From assembly GCA_050949645.1 (NCBI GenBank), contig JBMNGC010000001.1:2294001-2358000 (forward strand): DNA of 64,000 nucleotides. Direction: 5' to 3'. Under the pieces are notes generated by a model, which was not told the DNA's origin, ran no database searches, and saw only the letters and a program-made list of their open reading frames with translations. Below are positions 51,753 to 61,008 of this stretch, piece by piece. The stretch is from RUG369 sp050949645 (GTDB lineage Bacteria > Planctomycetota > Planctomycetia > Pirellulales > Thermoguttaceae). Each line of letters opens with the position of its first letter. Position 1 is the first letter of the stretch. A program made the position numbers and the translations under genes.

Positions 51753-52078
51753 AGCAAACGTCCTTTTTCATGCCGAGCAACCTCGGCGAGTTTCGACGCG
51801 GCCTCGCCGCGTCCGTCGCGCTATGTCGTTTTATTTCCGGTTTCATAGCGCCAATAAGCGCCGACTCTTTTGAAGTCGACGAGAGCTCGACGCGCAGGAC
51901 TTTTCAAGCGCGGAGCGTCTTATCCGGTAGCCCGGGCTCCAACCGCCAACGTAACGCAGGCGGCGGATTTAGGGAACGAGTTACAAGAGCGCGTTATTCT
52001 ACGACGAATTTCAATTTTAGCAAGCGCCCCGGCGCCAATTTTTCAACTTGCGACGCCGGGAAAACGTCGCGATGACGC
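51753..52078. other. Intergenic region upstream of rplU
   Basis: 326 bases between the rng stop and the rplU start. It probably carries the rplU promoter and leader. No gene and no clear L21 leader fold recognised. Confidence 0.4.
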
Positions 52079-53644
52079 TCATCTCCTTGGATAACGAGGC
52101 GGTCCGGAATCAAAGGGAAGTTTCTTCCCCTTCGCGTCGTAGACTTCGAACTCGAGCGTCTCGGGCCAGGCGTCCGGAACCGACTTCACAATGACGGAAG
52201 CGTCGCTGTGCTCCTCAAGCTCTGAGAGCTGATCGCGGCGCTGATTATTGATGAAGTCGGCGACCTCTTCGGAGACGAGCGCGACAACCTTGCGCGCGCG
52301 CGGATTCTGCATCGCGAGCGCGGCGTAGCGCAACACGTCGATCAGCATGCTGTCAAACGTCTTGATCGCGCCGCCGCCGCGACAACATGGGCATTCGCGG
52401 TATCCGGTTCGACGGAGGCCAGGTCGCGTGCGCTGGCGCGTCATCTCGATAAGACCAAAGGGACTGGTGCGCAAAATACGCGTTTTGGCGCGGTCGCGTT
52501 TGACCGCGTCGCGAAGCGTGCGTTCGACCGCGCGACGGTGCTGCTCGCTATTCATGTCAATGAAATCGTTCACGATCACGCCGCCGAGATCTCGTAGACG
52601 AATCTGGCGCGCGATCTCTTTCGCAGCGCGCAGGTTGAGCTGAAACGCGTTTTCTTCAGGGGAAGAATTCGAATGGAAATTCCCGCTGTTCACGTCGATT
52701 GCGACAAGCGCCTCCGCCTGATCGATCACGATCGAGCCGCCGTCGCGAAGCGGGACCGCGCGCTGGCTGATCTTCGCAATCTCTTCGTCGAGCCCGTACT
52801 TCGAAAAAAGAGGCTCGGGATCGTTGTAAAATTCAATCCGGTCGGCGTACCGTGGCATGAACGAGTCCATGAATTCCTTAGCGCGCTCGAAAGCGCCCTC
52901 CTCGTCGACGATGATTTGGTCGACGGCGTCGGTAAAGGAATCGCGAATCGTACGGATCATGACGTCGCTCTCTTCGTAGACGCCAACGGGCCCCGGGATA
53001 TTCTTAAGACGACGAACGATGGAACGCCACAGTCGCATGAGGTACGCGAGATCGCGCGCGAGCTCGGAACGTTTCCGCTCGGAACCGGCGGTACGGATAA
53101 TGAAACCGAGTCCCTCGGGCGGGTTGAGCTCTTCCAAAAGTTTTCGGAGCCTGCGTCGAAGAGCCTCGTCCTCGATCTTCCGTGAAACGCCAACGCGCGC
53201 GAGGTGAGGCATGAGAACGAGATAACGACCGGGAATCCCGAGATAGGTCGTCAGGGTCGGTCCTTTCGTGCCAACCGCTTCCTTCGAGACCTGAACAAGG
53301 ACCTCGTCGCCGCGCTGGAAAATCTGCTGGATTGGCGGTCGGGAACGCGAATGATCTGATCGGTACCTGTTGGAATCGTCGTGCGGTGTGAAATCGACCG
53401 CCTGCTTGAAATAATGAGGTTCGACGTCGGAAACGTGCAAGAAACCGTTGCGACCTATGCCGATATCGACAAAGGCCGCCTGAAGATTTTGCTCGGTATT
53501 AACGACGACGCCTTTATACACGTTACCGACATAGTTATCGTTGGTCGTTCGTTCGATAAAAAGTTCTTCTAACTCGCCGTCTTCTACCAACGCGATCCGG
53601 ATCTCTTCCGGAAGCCGCGCGTTGACAATCATTTTTTGGGCCAT
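52079..53644 (-). CDS. rng: Ribonuclease E/G family protein
   Basis: 521 residues, RNase G size. S1-like RNA-binding domain (about 35-130, with an insert of ~25 residues including DDSNRYRSDHSRSRPP), the RNase H-like and catalytic DNase I-like core (AIDVNSGNF and GGVIVNDFIDM with the catalytic acids, about 310-365) and the zinc link (CPCC, about 421-424). It cleaves single-stranded A/U-rich RNA in rRNA maturation and mRNA decay. It lacks the long RNase E C-terminal scaffold. It sits between the TIGR03936 gene (39 bases away) and rplU, a conserved order. Confidence 0.93.
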   Translation of the reverse strand: MAQKMIVNARLPEEIRIALVEDGELEELFIERTTNDNYVGNVYKGVVVNTEQNLQAAFVDIGIGRNGFLHVSDVEPHYFKQAVDFTPHDDSNRYRSDHSRSRPPIQQIFQRGDEVLVQVSKEAVGTKGPTLTTYLGIPGRYLVLMPHLARVGVSRKIEDEALRRRLRKLLEELNPPEGLGFIIRTAGSERKRSELARDLAYLMRLWRSIVRRLKNIPGPVGVYEESDVMIRTIRDSFTDAVDQIIVDEEGAFERAKEFMDSFMPRYADRIEFYNDPEPLFSKYGLDEEIAKISQRAVPLRDGGSIVIDQAEALVAIDVNSGNFHSNSSPEENAFQLNLRAAKEIARQIRLRDLGGVIVNDFIDMNSEQHRRAVERTLRDAVKRDRAKTRILRTSPFGLIEMTRQRTRPGLRRTGYRECPCCRGGGAIKTFDSMLIDVLRYAALAMQNPRARKVVALVSEEVADFINNQRRDQLSELEEHSDASVIVKSVPDAWPETLEFEVYDAKGKKLPFDSGPPRYPRR

Positions 53645-53683
53645 TTTTCAATCCGATAAAATGAGGAAAGGCAGACCTGCGCG

Positions 53684-54349
53684 CTAATCGGAAGATTGGC
53701 GCGTCGTCGCAATCTCGTCCTCGATCGTCGATTTAATACGCGATGGAAAAACAGTGCGGAAGAGTTGCGACTCAAGTCCGAGGATTCCGAGAATCTCGCG
53801 AACGCCCGCCTCTGGCCCCGATTGCGTGGCAAGCGTCATACGAAGAGACGTATCTCCTTCCTGACGAAGCTCCAGGACAACCGGTCGCGCGTCGACTTTT
53901 TTGCCGTTCCTCTTCTTGACAACTTCGACGGACTCCGCCGCAAGAAACGCCGCGATCCGTTCAGCGACGACCGCGTTCAATTCAGGCGGATAGGTTACGT
54001 CATATGAGAAGGAAACGGCTTTCTGTTTCGGCGTCTGTCCGTCAAGGGGGACGCAACGCGTAAAACTCAAGCCTGGTACGCTCGCAGAATTGAGGCGTTC
54101 GAGGAGATCCTCGGACGTAAGCTCGTCGTTAAGAACGATCTCCATCGCTTCGTCAACGCTGGAAAAACCCAGCGGCAACGCGGAAAGATAACTCACGCGC
54201 GGTTTCGGATGGAAACCTTGAGACATAGCGACCGGAAGCTCGGCGCGGCGTAATAGACGCTCTATCGTCAGCAACAGGTCGCGATGTCCTATGAAGCGGA
54301 GATTGCCTTCTTTAGCAAACCGAAGTCGGTATCGATGACGAGCCGTCAT
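53684..54349 (-). CDS. TIGR03936 (DUF2344) radical SAM-linked protein
   Basis: 221 residues from the ATG at 54349; a TTG start at 54379 is possible. It begins RHRYRLRFAKEGNLRFIGHRDLL followed by RRAELPVAMSQGFHPKPRVSY, the signature of TIGR03936. These proteins are encoded with, or fused to, a B12-type radical SAM partner (TIGR03960) and with rng; here the partner is not adjacent. Biochemical role is not established. Its place before rng is the usual order. Confidence 0.88.
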   Translation of the reverse strand: MTARHRYRLRFAKEGNLRFIGHRDLLLTIERLLRRAELPVAMSQGFHPKPRVSYLSALPLGFSSVDEAMEIVLNDELTSEDLLERLNSASVPGLSFTRCVPLDGQTPKQKAVSFSYDVTYPPELNAVVAERIAAFLAAESVEVVKKRNGKKVDARPVVLELRQEGDTSLRMTLATQSGPEAGVREILGILGLESQLFRTVFPSRIKSTIEDEIATTRQSSD

Positions 54350-54533
54350 GTCTGATCGTTTCGACCCGTCAAGGGTCAAAACGCCTTTTTGATATGGGTA
54401 ACTTTTCCTAACCTTGCGCTCTTCCTTTCAACGCGTACCTGTCGGCGCGCGTCTGTTTTCCGCAAAAGAGCGGGTAAAGTTAACAAAGCGAGGAAAAAAC
54501 GATCTTTTCTTTAAAATGGCGATCAGCGTCAGG

Positions 54534-56285
54534 TTAATCCAAGTCGAACCCCATGACCTCGCGGTAATGCTGACGGAGACACAGCCTGACGTCTTCGGCA
54601 GTCGCGCACGTCCAAGCCTCCCGTGCGATATCCTCGCAGACGTCGAGCGGAAATCTCTCGCAGACCTCTTTCGTTGCAAGCGCGAGGTACGAAGGAACGC
54701 TCAAGGATCTTAGCCCGAGTCCCAGGAGGAGCGGAATGGTCTCCGCGTCGCCTCCCATTTGACCGCACAAGGACAACGGCTTGCCATAGCGGTTGGAAAT
54801 GTTGACCGCATGGCGAATGAATCGCAATAGCGCCGGCGATTCCCACTGATAGAGGCCCGCGACGTTCGTATTGTCACGGTCGACCGCGTGGGTATATTGC
54901 AACAGGTCGTTAGAACCAATGCTGAAAAAGCTAACCTCTTCCACAAACCGTTCGAGCATAATCACGGACGCGGGCGTCTCCACCATGATCCCCAGCGGAA
55001 TATTGCGATCAAAGTCAACGCCCTCTTCCTCGAGGTCTTCGCAGACGTCCAAGAAAATGGAACGCGCCTGTCGCCATTCGGAGATGGTTGTGACAAGGGG
55101 GAACATGATTTTAACTTTTCCGTAGACGCTCGCTCTGAGGATGGCGCGCAACTGCGTCCGGAACATATCCGTATAGCGCAGCGACAACCTGATACTGCGC
55201 AGGCCCATATTGGGGTTAATCTCTTTGAAGCCTGCAAAATCACGTTCTTTTACGGTCTTATCTGCGCCGAGATCAAAGGTTCGAATCGTCGTCGGGAGCG
55301 GTTTCATCGTCTCGAGGACGCTCTTGTATGTCTGAAATTGAGTCTCCTCGTCAGGCGCTTTTCCATCGGCGGACGATAGCCATAGAAACTCGGTTCGATA
55401 GAGACCGATCCCGTAAACCCCGACGGCGACGCATTCGTCGAGTTCATGGGGCAACTCGATGTTTCCGTTGATTTCGATCTCTTCTCCGTTCTCCTTTTTG
55501 ATAACAGGCTTGTCGCTCAGCGCCTTGCGTCGCTCGTTTTGACGCTCAAATTCTGCTTTCTTGCGTCGGTAACGCGCGAAGGTCTCCTCGTCCGGATCAA
55601 CGATCAAAAGACCAGAGGATCCGTCGACAATCACAAGCTGATTCTGGTCAAGATGTGAGATAAAGGGCCCGACCCCCAGGAGCGTCGGAATTCCAAACGC
55701 CGTCGCGAGGATCGCCGTATGGCTCCCAGCGCCGCCCGTCTCCGTCACAAGCGCTATAGTTTTGCGCGGATCAATCTTGGACGCATCGCTAGGACTAAGA
55801 GAATTTGCAACAAGTATCGTCGGCGACTCGCTCTCAACGACGATTTCGCTTTTCGCCATGAGCTTTCGGAGCGCCTGGTCGCGTACGTCGATGACGTCGC
55901 CGGCGCGTTCCGCGTAGATGGCGTCGGGGAGGTTGCGAAGCTTCTTAGCCTCCTCGGTGAAATTCTGCCATAGGGCGTATTCTGCGCAATAAAGATCGTC
56001 TTTGATCGTCTTCTCGATCCTTTTACGCAGAGAAGAGTCGCAAAGAATAAGAGAGTGCGCTTTAAAAATGTCGCCAAATTGTTCGCCAAGTTTTTGGGTC
56101 GCGTCTTCGATACGAAGCTCAAGGTCGGCCGCCGTCATTTTGATGGCCGAATCAAGCCTCTCCAGCTCGCCGGCTACCGCTGACTGAGAGATTTTTCGGC
56201 ACGCGACTCGAACCTGGTCGTGGACTATTGTCACTTTCCCTATCGCGTAGCCAGGCGACGCCGGAATACCCGTAAAATATTTCAA
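54534..56285 (-). CDS. ptsI: PTS Enzyme I (phosphoenolpyruvate-protein phosphotransferase)
   Basis: 583 residues from a TTG at 56285, which has AAGGAG eight bases upstream and gives the family N-terminus KYFTGIPASPGYAIG; the upstream frame is not conserved. It takes phosphate from phosphoenolpyruvate and passes it to HPr. His189 in TETGGAGSHTAI is the phosphorylated residue. The PEP-binding barrel has RTEFLW, NPMLG-like NPNMGLRSIRL, GSNDLLQYT and the Cys in LCGQMGGD. It lies 96 bases from ptsH in the same direction. Confidence 0.94.
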   Translation of the reverse strand: MKYFTGIPASPGYAIGKVTIVHDQVRVACRKISQSAVAGELERLDSAIKMTAADLELRIEDATQKLGEQFGDIFKAHSLILCDSSLRKRIEKTIKDDLYCAEYALWQNFTEEAKKLRNLPDAIYAERAGDVIDVRDQALRKLMAKSEIVVESESPTILVANSLSPSDASKIDPRKTIALVTETGGAGSHTAILATAFGIPTLLGVGPFISHLDQNQLVIVDGSSGLLIVDPDEETFARYRRKKAEFERQNERRKALSDKPVIKKENGEEIEINGNIELPHELDECVAVGVYGIGLYRTEFLWLSSADGKAPDEETQFQTYKSVLETMKPLPTTIRTFDLGADKTVKERDFAGFKEINPNMGLRSIRLSLRYTDMFRTQLRAILRASVYGKVKIMFPLVTTISEWRQARSIFLDVCEDLEEEGVDFDRNIPLGIMVETPASVIMLERFVEEVSFFSIGSNDLLQYTHAVDRDNTNVAGLYQWESPALLRFIRHAVNISNRYGKPLSLCGQMGGDAETIPLLLGLGLRSLSVPSYLALATKEVCERFPLDVCEDIAREAWTCATAEDVRLCLRQHYREVMGFDLD

Positions 56286-56381
56286 TCGTTGTCTCCTTTC
56301 AAGCGCGATCAAAAGCCAGGTCGCGCAGGAACACTGGACGCGTTCGTCTTCGGGAGGCTATGGGGAGCGTGAACGGGTTTA

Positions 56382-56666
56382 TCACGCATTGGCAAATTCA
56401 TCTTCGTAAAACTTGTGCTCAAACAAGGAGACGATCGCATCGAACGCTTGCTGCTCGTCTTCGCCGTCTACGGTCAGCGTCAGAGTCGTACCCTTCGGCG
56501 CCATAAGCGCCAGGAGATCAAGGCAGCTCTTGCAATCGGCTTCCACGCCGTTTTTACTCAGCAGGACTTCAGTTTCAGGGAACTGCATCGCCTCCTTACA
56601 AATAAGCGACGCAACTCGCACATGAAACCCTGCTTCATTCTCAACAACCAGATCTATTCTTAACAT
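56382..56666 (-). CDS. ptsH: HPr-like phosphocarrier protein
   Basis: 94 residues. His15 in NEAGFHVRVAS is the phosphorylation site and Arg17 is kept, but the usual Pro18 is Val. A serine at 47 (CKSCLDLL) matches the regulatory Ser46 site, although the surrounding SIMGVM-type sequence is changed. It shuttles phosphate from Enzyme I to the EIIA proteins encoded just upstream. With no permease nearby it is more like the NPr of the nitrogen-type PTS. Ribosome site weak. Confidence 0.9.
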   Translation of the reverse strand: MLRIDLVVENEAGFHVRVASLICKEAMQFPETEVLLSKNGVEADCKSCLDLLALMAPKGTTLTLTVDGEDEQQAFDAIVSLFEHKFYEDEFANA

Positions 56667-56802
56667 TTTCTACTCGCGTCTAGTCGGGGCGTCGGTCGTC
56701 AAGCTAAGACTTTGCGCCCAACGCCAGTCGCGCTCCACAACTTTTACGACGGCGTCGGCGACGTCCCAACCATAAACGTGGTATCGTGCATCGAGGAAAG
56801 AC

Positions 56803-57303
56803 TCAGACGTTGCACGTATGGGCGTCGGCCTTGTCGAGAATCTCTTTCACAGCTTCGGGAGTCGTCGCGTCCATAAGGGACTCCGCAAAACCCTCGGCTT
56901 TGAGTTGACGCGTGATATGCTCCAGCGCGCGGAGATGATCGCCGGGATTGTCGGGAGGAGAGACGAGGAGAAAGAAAAGCTTGACGGGCTGGCTGTCGAG
57001 TGAGCAGAAGTCGACGCCTTCATCCGGGGCGATCGCGATAGCGCCGACGAGGTTCGTCATGCTGCTGTGCTTAGCGTGCGGAACGGCGACCCCGTTGCCA
57101 ATACCGGTCGAACCGAGCTCTTCACGATGAATGATCGCGGCGATAACGTCCTCAATAACGTCCTCGACGTCGCCTTCAGCAACTCCATGAGATTCCGCCG
57201 ATTTCGCGAGCGTCTCGACCATTTCACGGATCGCTTCGTTCTTCGTTTTAGCTTGGAGATCCGTGATAATTGCATCTACCTTGATAAACTGGGAAAAATC
57301 CAT
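56803..57303 (-). CDS. PtsN-type EIIA protein (1 of 4)
   Basis: 166 residues, a single EIIA domain of the fructose/nitrogen class. The phospho-acceptor is His76 in GNGVAVPHAKH; the flanking GSTGIG and the DFCSLDSQPVKLFFLLVSP strand are typical. It receives phosphate from HPr and probably acts as a regulator rather than in transport, as no EIIB/EIIC is encoded here. It has a six-residue insert (about 40-47) relative to its three paralogues. GGAGAG precedes the ATG. Confidence 0.9.
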   Translation of the reverse strand: MDFSQFIKVDAIITDLQAKTKNEAIREMVETLAKSAESHGVAEGDVEDVIEDVIAAIIHREELGSTGIGNGVAVPHAKHSSMTNLVGAIAIAPDEGVDFCSLDSQPVKLFFLLVSPPDNPGDHLRALEHITRQLKAEGFAESLMDATTPEAVKEILDKADAHTCNV

Positions 57304-57817
57304 CGACTCTCTCCATTATCCGCGCTTGCCGCGCGATTCCTATGTTGTGTCGCTCGAATTCAACTATCCTCTATCAAAACGCAACCTGCGGCGATACGCG
57401 GCGCAGAGCGAGGCGTCGTCAACACGCAACGGGAAGTCAACGATCGACAAGCGTAGCGGCGCGTTCAGACACGCGCCGCCCAACTGCGACGTCTTCAAGG
57501 CCCGAAACGCCGTACAACCCCGTTGATTTTAACCATGATTGAGAGTTTGTACAGGCCGAACTCAATTTAAGCGCTAGAAAAACAAAAACAGGGCGCGCGA
57601 GAATCATGAAGCGCAAGTTCTGAAACGCGTGCGTCGCGAGAAAACCAACGCGCGCCGTCGCAACAGATTTTAAAGACGTAAAGAATCACTCAGGAATCAA
57701 GTGCGATTGGGACGTCTGGCAAATGACTCGTTGCGTGTCAAGCGCGCCGTTCGACCAACGGCGGCTAAAACTTCACAACGTCGCGCTTACGAAACTCCGT
57801 GAGCCCTGCGCTCCGCG
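57304..57817. other. Intergenic region between EIIA genes
   Basis: About 514 bases, long for a series of related genes, so EIIA 1 probably has its own promoter. No clear terminator for EIIA 2 and no gene recognised. Confidence 0.4.
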
Positions 57818-58303
57818 TCAATCGGCGCTCGCTGAATGGGCGGCGTCGGCGGCGTCAAGAACCGCTTTCAGGTCCTCGCGAGTCGCGGCGTTCCTGAGAT
57901 TTTCGACAAACTCCGTGTCCCTAAGTTGCGACGCAACATATTCCAAAGCGATAAGATGCGCGCCGGCTGTCTCGATGGGAGAAACGACCAAGAACAGCGT
58001 ATGAACCGGTTCGCCGTCGGACGCGCAAAAATCAACGCCGTCGCGACTAATAGCTACTGCGCCGACGAGACGGTCGACCTCTTGCTGCTTCGAGGCGTGC
58101 GGAATAGCGATCCCATCGCCAATGGCCGTACTCGCGAGCTTATCGCGTTCAAGAACGGCGTCCGAGATGACGTCGACCCATTCTTCTGAATAATCACAGG
58201 CCTTGGCAAGCGTCTCAACTATCTCGCGGATCGCATCGTCCCTCGTGGTAGCCTCAAGGTCCGAAATGATCGCGTCTGAATGAATAAAGTCGGAAAATTT
58301 CAT
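57818..58303 (-). CDS. PtsN-type EIIA protein (2 of 4)
   Basis: 161 residues from the ATG at 58303 with AAGGAG upstream (the frame opens 14 codons earlier). The phospho-acceptor is His69 in GDGIAIPHASK. The region around it (STAIGD for STGIGN, and SKQQEVDRL after it) is the most diverged of the four, suggesting a different partner. The start MKFSDFIHSDAI is shared with the other copies, which supports descent by gene duplication. Confidence 0.9.
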   Translation of the reverse strand: MKFSDFIHSDAIISDLEATTRDDAIREIVETLAKACDYSEEWVDVISDAVLERDKLASTAIGDGIAIPHASKQQEVDRLVGAVAISRDGVDFCASDGEPVHTLFLVVSPIETAGAHLIALEYVASQLRDTEFVENLRNAATREDLKAVLDAADAAHSASAD

Positions 58304-58447
58304 ATAGTCTCCTTGTTTTGCGCTATAACCGCGCGATCGTTCCAAGACGCCGCGTTCGAGAAGCGCAAATGGCGCAAAGACAACGCAACGACGTCGTTGC
58401 CCGAGCGCCTCACGCGCGGAGAGCCTTGGAAAAGTTTCGGACTGGGG

Positions 58448-58933
58448 TCAATCTCCGAAGCCGTCCTCGCCGCCAGCGTCGGCTTCTACAAGCAACTCCT
58501 TGACTTCCTTGCGGGTCTTGGTTTGCTTGATATAGCTAACAAACTCGGAGTTTTTGATCTTGTTCCCGACGTAGCTGAGCGCCTTGCTCGCGTCGACGTC
58601 GGGAGACGAAATAAGCATAAAAATTGCTTGGACAGGCTCGCCGTCAAGGGAATCAAAGTCGATCCCAGGTTCAGCGCAGATCCCAACGGCGCCAACGACG
58701 CGGTCAACGCAAGTGGCTTTGCGAGTGTGAGGGACTGCGATCCCGCTGCCAAGACCTGTGGAGCCGATTGCCTCGCGTTTGTGAATCGCTGAGGCGACCT
58801 CTTGAACGTCCTCCTGACCAAAAGCGCCCGCGTCCGCCAGAGCTTGAACCATCTCGTGGATGGCGTCCTTTTTCGTGGCGGCTTTGAGCTCCGTGATGAT
58901 TGCGCCATCAATAATAAAATCAGAAAATGTCAT
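58448..58933 (-). CDS. PtsN-type EIIA protein (3 of 4)
   Basis: 161 residues. The phospho-acceptor is His69 in GSGIAVPHTRK. The IDFDSLDGEPVQAIFMLISSP strand and the ALSYVGNKIKN segment are family features; the latter replaces the usual HLxxLxxI helix. AGGAG precedes the ATG. It lies 144 bases from EIIA 2, and the hpf gene is upstream on the same strand. Confidence 0.9.
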   Translation of the reverse strand: MTFSDFIIDGAIITELKAATKKDAIHEMVQALADAGAFGQEDVQEVASAIHKREAIGSTGLGSGIAVPHTRKATCVDRVVGAVGICAEPGIDFDSLDGEPVQAIFMLISSPDVDASKALSYVGNKIKNSEFVSYIKQTKTRKEVKELLVEADAGGEDGFGD

Positions 58934-59280
58934 TCAATCTCCTCCATCGCGCTAGAGCGCGATCATCCATCGATAGACGCCGATACGATATCGCGACGGT
59001 TGCCGACTCTCGCACGTCGCCGGTCGTCAGCAAGAAAGGACGATCAAATGCTGATAACGTCCGACTACCGCAACGTTTATGTTGTGCTTTTTGGGCGCCG
59101 CATCTATCGTCGGTTATTTGTATCAATAAATAAAGCGATAGGAGAACGTCAGTAAACCAACGCCCCCCCACCATTTTATGATTAATATCTCTTTGCGCAA
59201 GTCAAAACGTAAAAACAATAAACGCTGTCTAAGTCCGGCGACGCGTTAATCGTTAATCTATCGGGTCAGGACGAGCATTC
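58934..59280. other. Intergenic region
   Basis: About 347 bases between EIIA 3 and the hpf terminator. Expected to contain the EIIA 3 promoter. No gene recognised. Confidence 0.4.
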
Positions 59281-59326
59281 CAAAAAAAACAACGGGTCGC
59301 GCCAACCGACGCAACCCGTCGTTTTT
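59281..59326 (-). terminator. Terminator of hpf
   Basis: A ten-base stem on the minus strand (one G-U pair) based on ACGGGT/ACCCGT arms, followed by a run of eight U. Confidence 0.7.
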
Positions 59327-59413
59327 CAATGCGTTCTACCGACGTGGACGTCGGCGTTCGCCATTCGTTTCGCAGCCGCGAACCTCCTCGGCACGCGGCG
59401 GCGCAAGCTATGG

Positions 59414-59785
59414 TCAGGTTCCCTCCTCGGCGACTTTATCAACCAAGTGGCTTTCAACGGCCTTCGATCGGCCGTTGATGGTTTCTTTGGCTCGGTGATC
59501 GGTGAGCTTATCCTTAAACTTCCTCATCTGCTGGTCGACCTTGGCAACGGCCTGGTCGACGCAACCAAAGAGGTCGTCAGAGGAATAGACGGCGCGGAAG
59601 TCGTGTTTAAGCTCGGTCGAAACAACCAGTTCGACAGTGGGCCTGTCAGGCTTTTCGAGTTCAACGAGCACGTCTATCGAAGTAACTCTCTCGATAAAGC
59701 GACTCAGTCCTTCGACCTTCTCTCTTATCCTCTCGCGAGTTGCTTCTGACAGCGTTCCATGACGGGAATTAATCTGGACGCCCAT
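59414..59785 (-). CDS. hpf: Ribosome hibernation promoting factor
   Basis: 123 residues from the ATG at 59785, which has a strong AGGAGG site; the frame opens 37 codons earlier without support. Starts MGVQINSRHGTLSEATRERI, the S30Ae fold, followed by VTSIDVLVELEKP and the DLFGCVDQAVAKVDQQMRKFKDKL segment. It is the short form without the dimerising C-terminal domain of long HPF. It binds the decoding centre in resting cells. Its place among PTS genes matches the hpf-ptsN linkage known in proteobacteria. Confidence 0.92.
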   Translation of the reverse strand: MGVQINSRHGTLSEATRERIREKVEGLSRFIERVTSIDVLVELEKPDRPTVELVVSTELKHDFRAVYSSDDLFGCVDQAVAKVDQQMRKFKDKLTDHRAKETINGRSKAVESHLVDKVAEEGT

Positions 59786-60070
59786 GTTCTTCCTCCTTCT
59801 GCTCACCTTGCGTCTGGCGCGACGTCGGCGGCTTCGCCGAGTTAACGACCGTGCGACGCAAGGGTAGAGTCTCCATAGCGCAGTGCGCAATCGCAAAACG
59901 CTATGACAAAATCGAACGCGCTCCGAAAAGGACGTCGCCCTCTCCGCAACGCTCTAATGTCTTATTATGCTTCAAACGCCGCGACGTTTCAAGAATAATA
60001 TTAAAATACTGAAAATTTTTCGTTCGTTCGTCCGAGGAAGATTTCCAAATCGCCGATTCAGCGTCGAACG

Positions 60071-60547
60071 TCAGTCAACGCTTGTCTCATAATCGGATTG
60101 TCGCAAAAGCTCGACCACTTCGGAGCTATCGTTTACCTGCTTGAGGAGATGGACTAACTCGTCGTTCCTGAGTCGAGAAGTGACGTAGTCGAGCGTTCGA
60201 AGATATTCGCCCGGCCGGTCGAGAGGAGCGACAAGAGTTATGATCAAATGGACCGGTTCGTTATCGAGACTTTCGAAATCGACGCCATTCTCAACGGTGA
60301 CAATCGAGCCGACGAGGCGCTCGACGCTCCCATGCTTGGCATGCGGGACCGCGACTCCGTTGCCGACGCCAGTCGAGCCGAGTTGTTCGCGACGGAGAAT
60401 CGCGTTAAAGAGGTCGTCCACTGCCGAATCCTCAAAACCTCCAGCCTTCGCAAGAGCAAGCAGGGACTCGTGGATCGCGTCGTCTCGCGTCTTGACTTTG
60501 AGATTCGTCTTGATCGCGTCGGTGAGTATAAAGTCAAAAAATGTCAT
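60071..60547 (-). CDS. PtsN-type EIIA protein (4 of 4)
   Basis: 158 residues. The phospho-acceptor is His69 in GNGVAVPHAKHG, almost identical to EIIA 1 around the site. VDFESLDNEPVHLIITLVAPLDRPGEYLRTLDYV is close to classical PtsN. GGGGGA precedes the ATG. It is the first gene of the minus-strand series and is separated from hpf by 285 bases. Confidence 0.9.
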   Translation of the reverse strand: MTFFDFILTDAIKTNLKVKTRDDAIHESLLALAKAGGFEDSAVDDLFNAILRREQLGSTGVGNGVAVPHAKHGSVERLVGSIVTVENGVDFESLDNEPVHLIITLVAPLDRPGEYLRTLDYVTSRLRNDELVHLLKQVNDSSEVVELLRQSDYETSVD

Positions 60548-60950
60548 TGACGTCCCCCTAACAGTTCACGCTGATTACGCCTATTTTTTCGCAGATTAGG
60601 TCGTCCTTTACCTGGATTGGCCGACGCTGCCGATATGCCCGTGTCATCAATGCTCAGAACGCGCGCCGCGCCAAAAAACGCGCCGCAGACACGGGGAGCG
60701 CCGATTTTATGCAGATCAGTATTGTGCGCCAGACGCTGGAATTTACAAGAGCCCCCATTTCAAAATGAGTCGGACAATTCGACTGTCGTCAACTCTCACT
60801 CGCTTCTTCACACGTTAAGGAAAAGAGAAAAAATTCAAACTCGGAAGGAAACGTCGGGCGCTCGCTCCGAAACGCCCGGGTATAACCTCCGTATTTCAGC
60901 ATAAGACAAAGAAAGAAAAGATAGCTGTATCTTATTATTTAACAATGGTT
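60548..60950. other. Intergenic region
   Basis: About 400 bases upstream of EIIA 4. A 95-codon plus-strand frame at 60617 has no ribosome site and no recognisable product. Nothing else seen. Confidence 0.4.
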
Positions 60951-60998
60951 ACAAAAGAAGTTGCGTTCGTTTTTTCGGCGTCGTCCGAGCGCAACTTC
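60951..60998 (-). terminator. Terminator of ftsH-radical SAM operon
   Basis: Nine-base perfect arms GAAGTTGCG/CGCAACTTC (60957-60965, 60990-60998) with a 24-base loop and a short U-run on the minus strand. Confidence 0.6.
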
Positions 60999-61008
60999 TC
61001 AAAAACCG

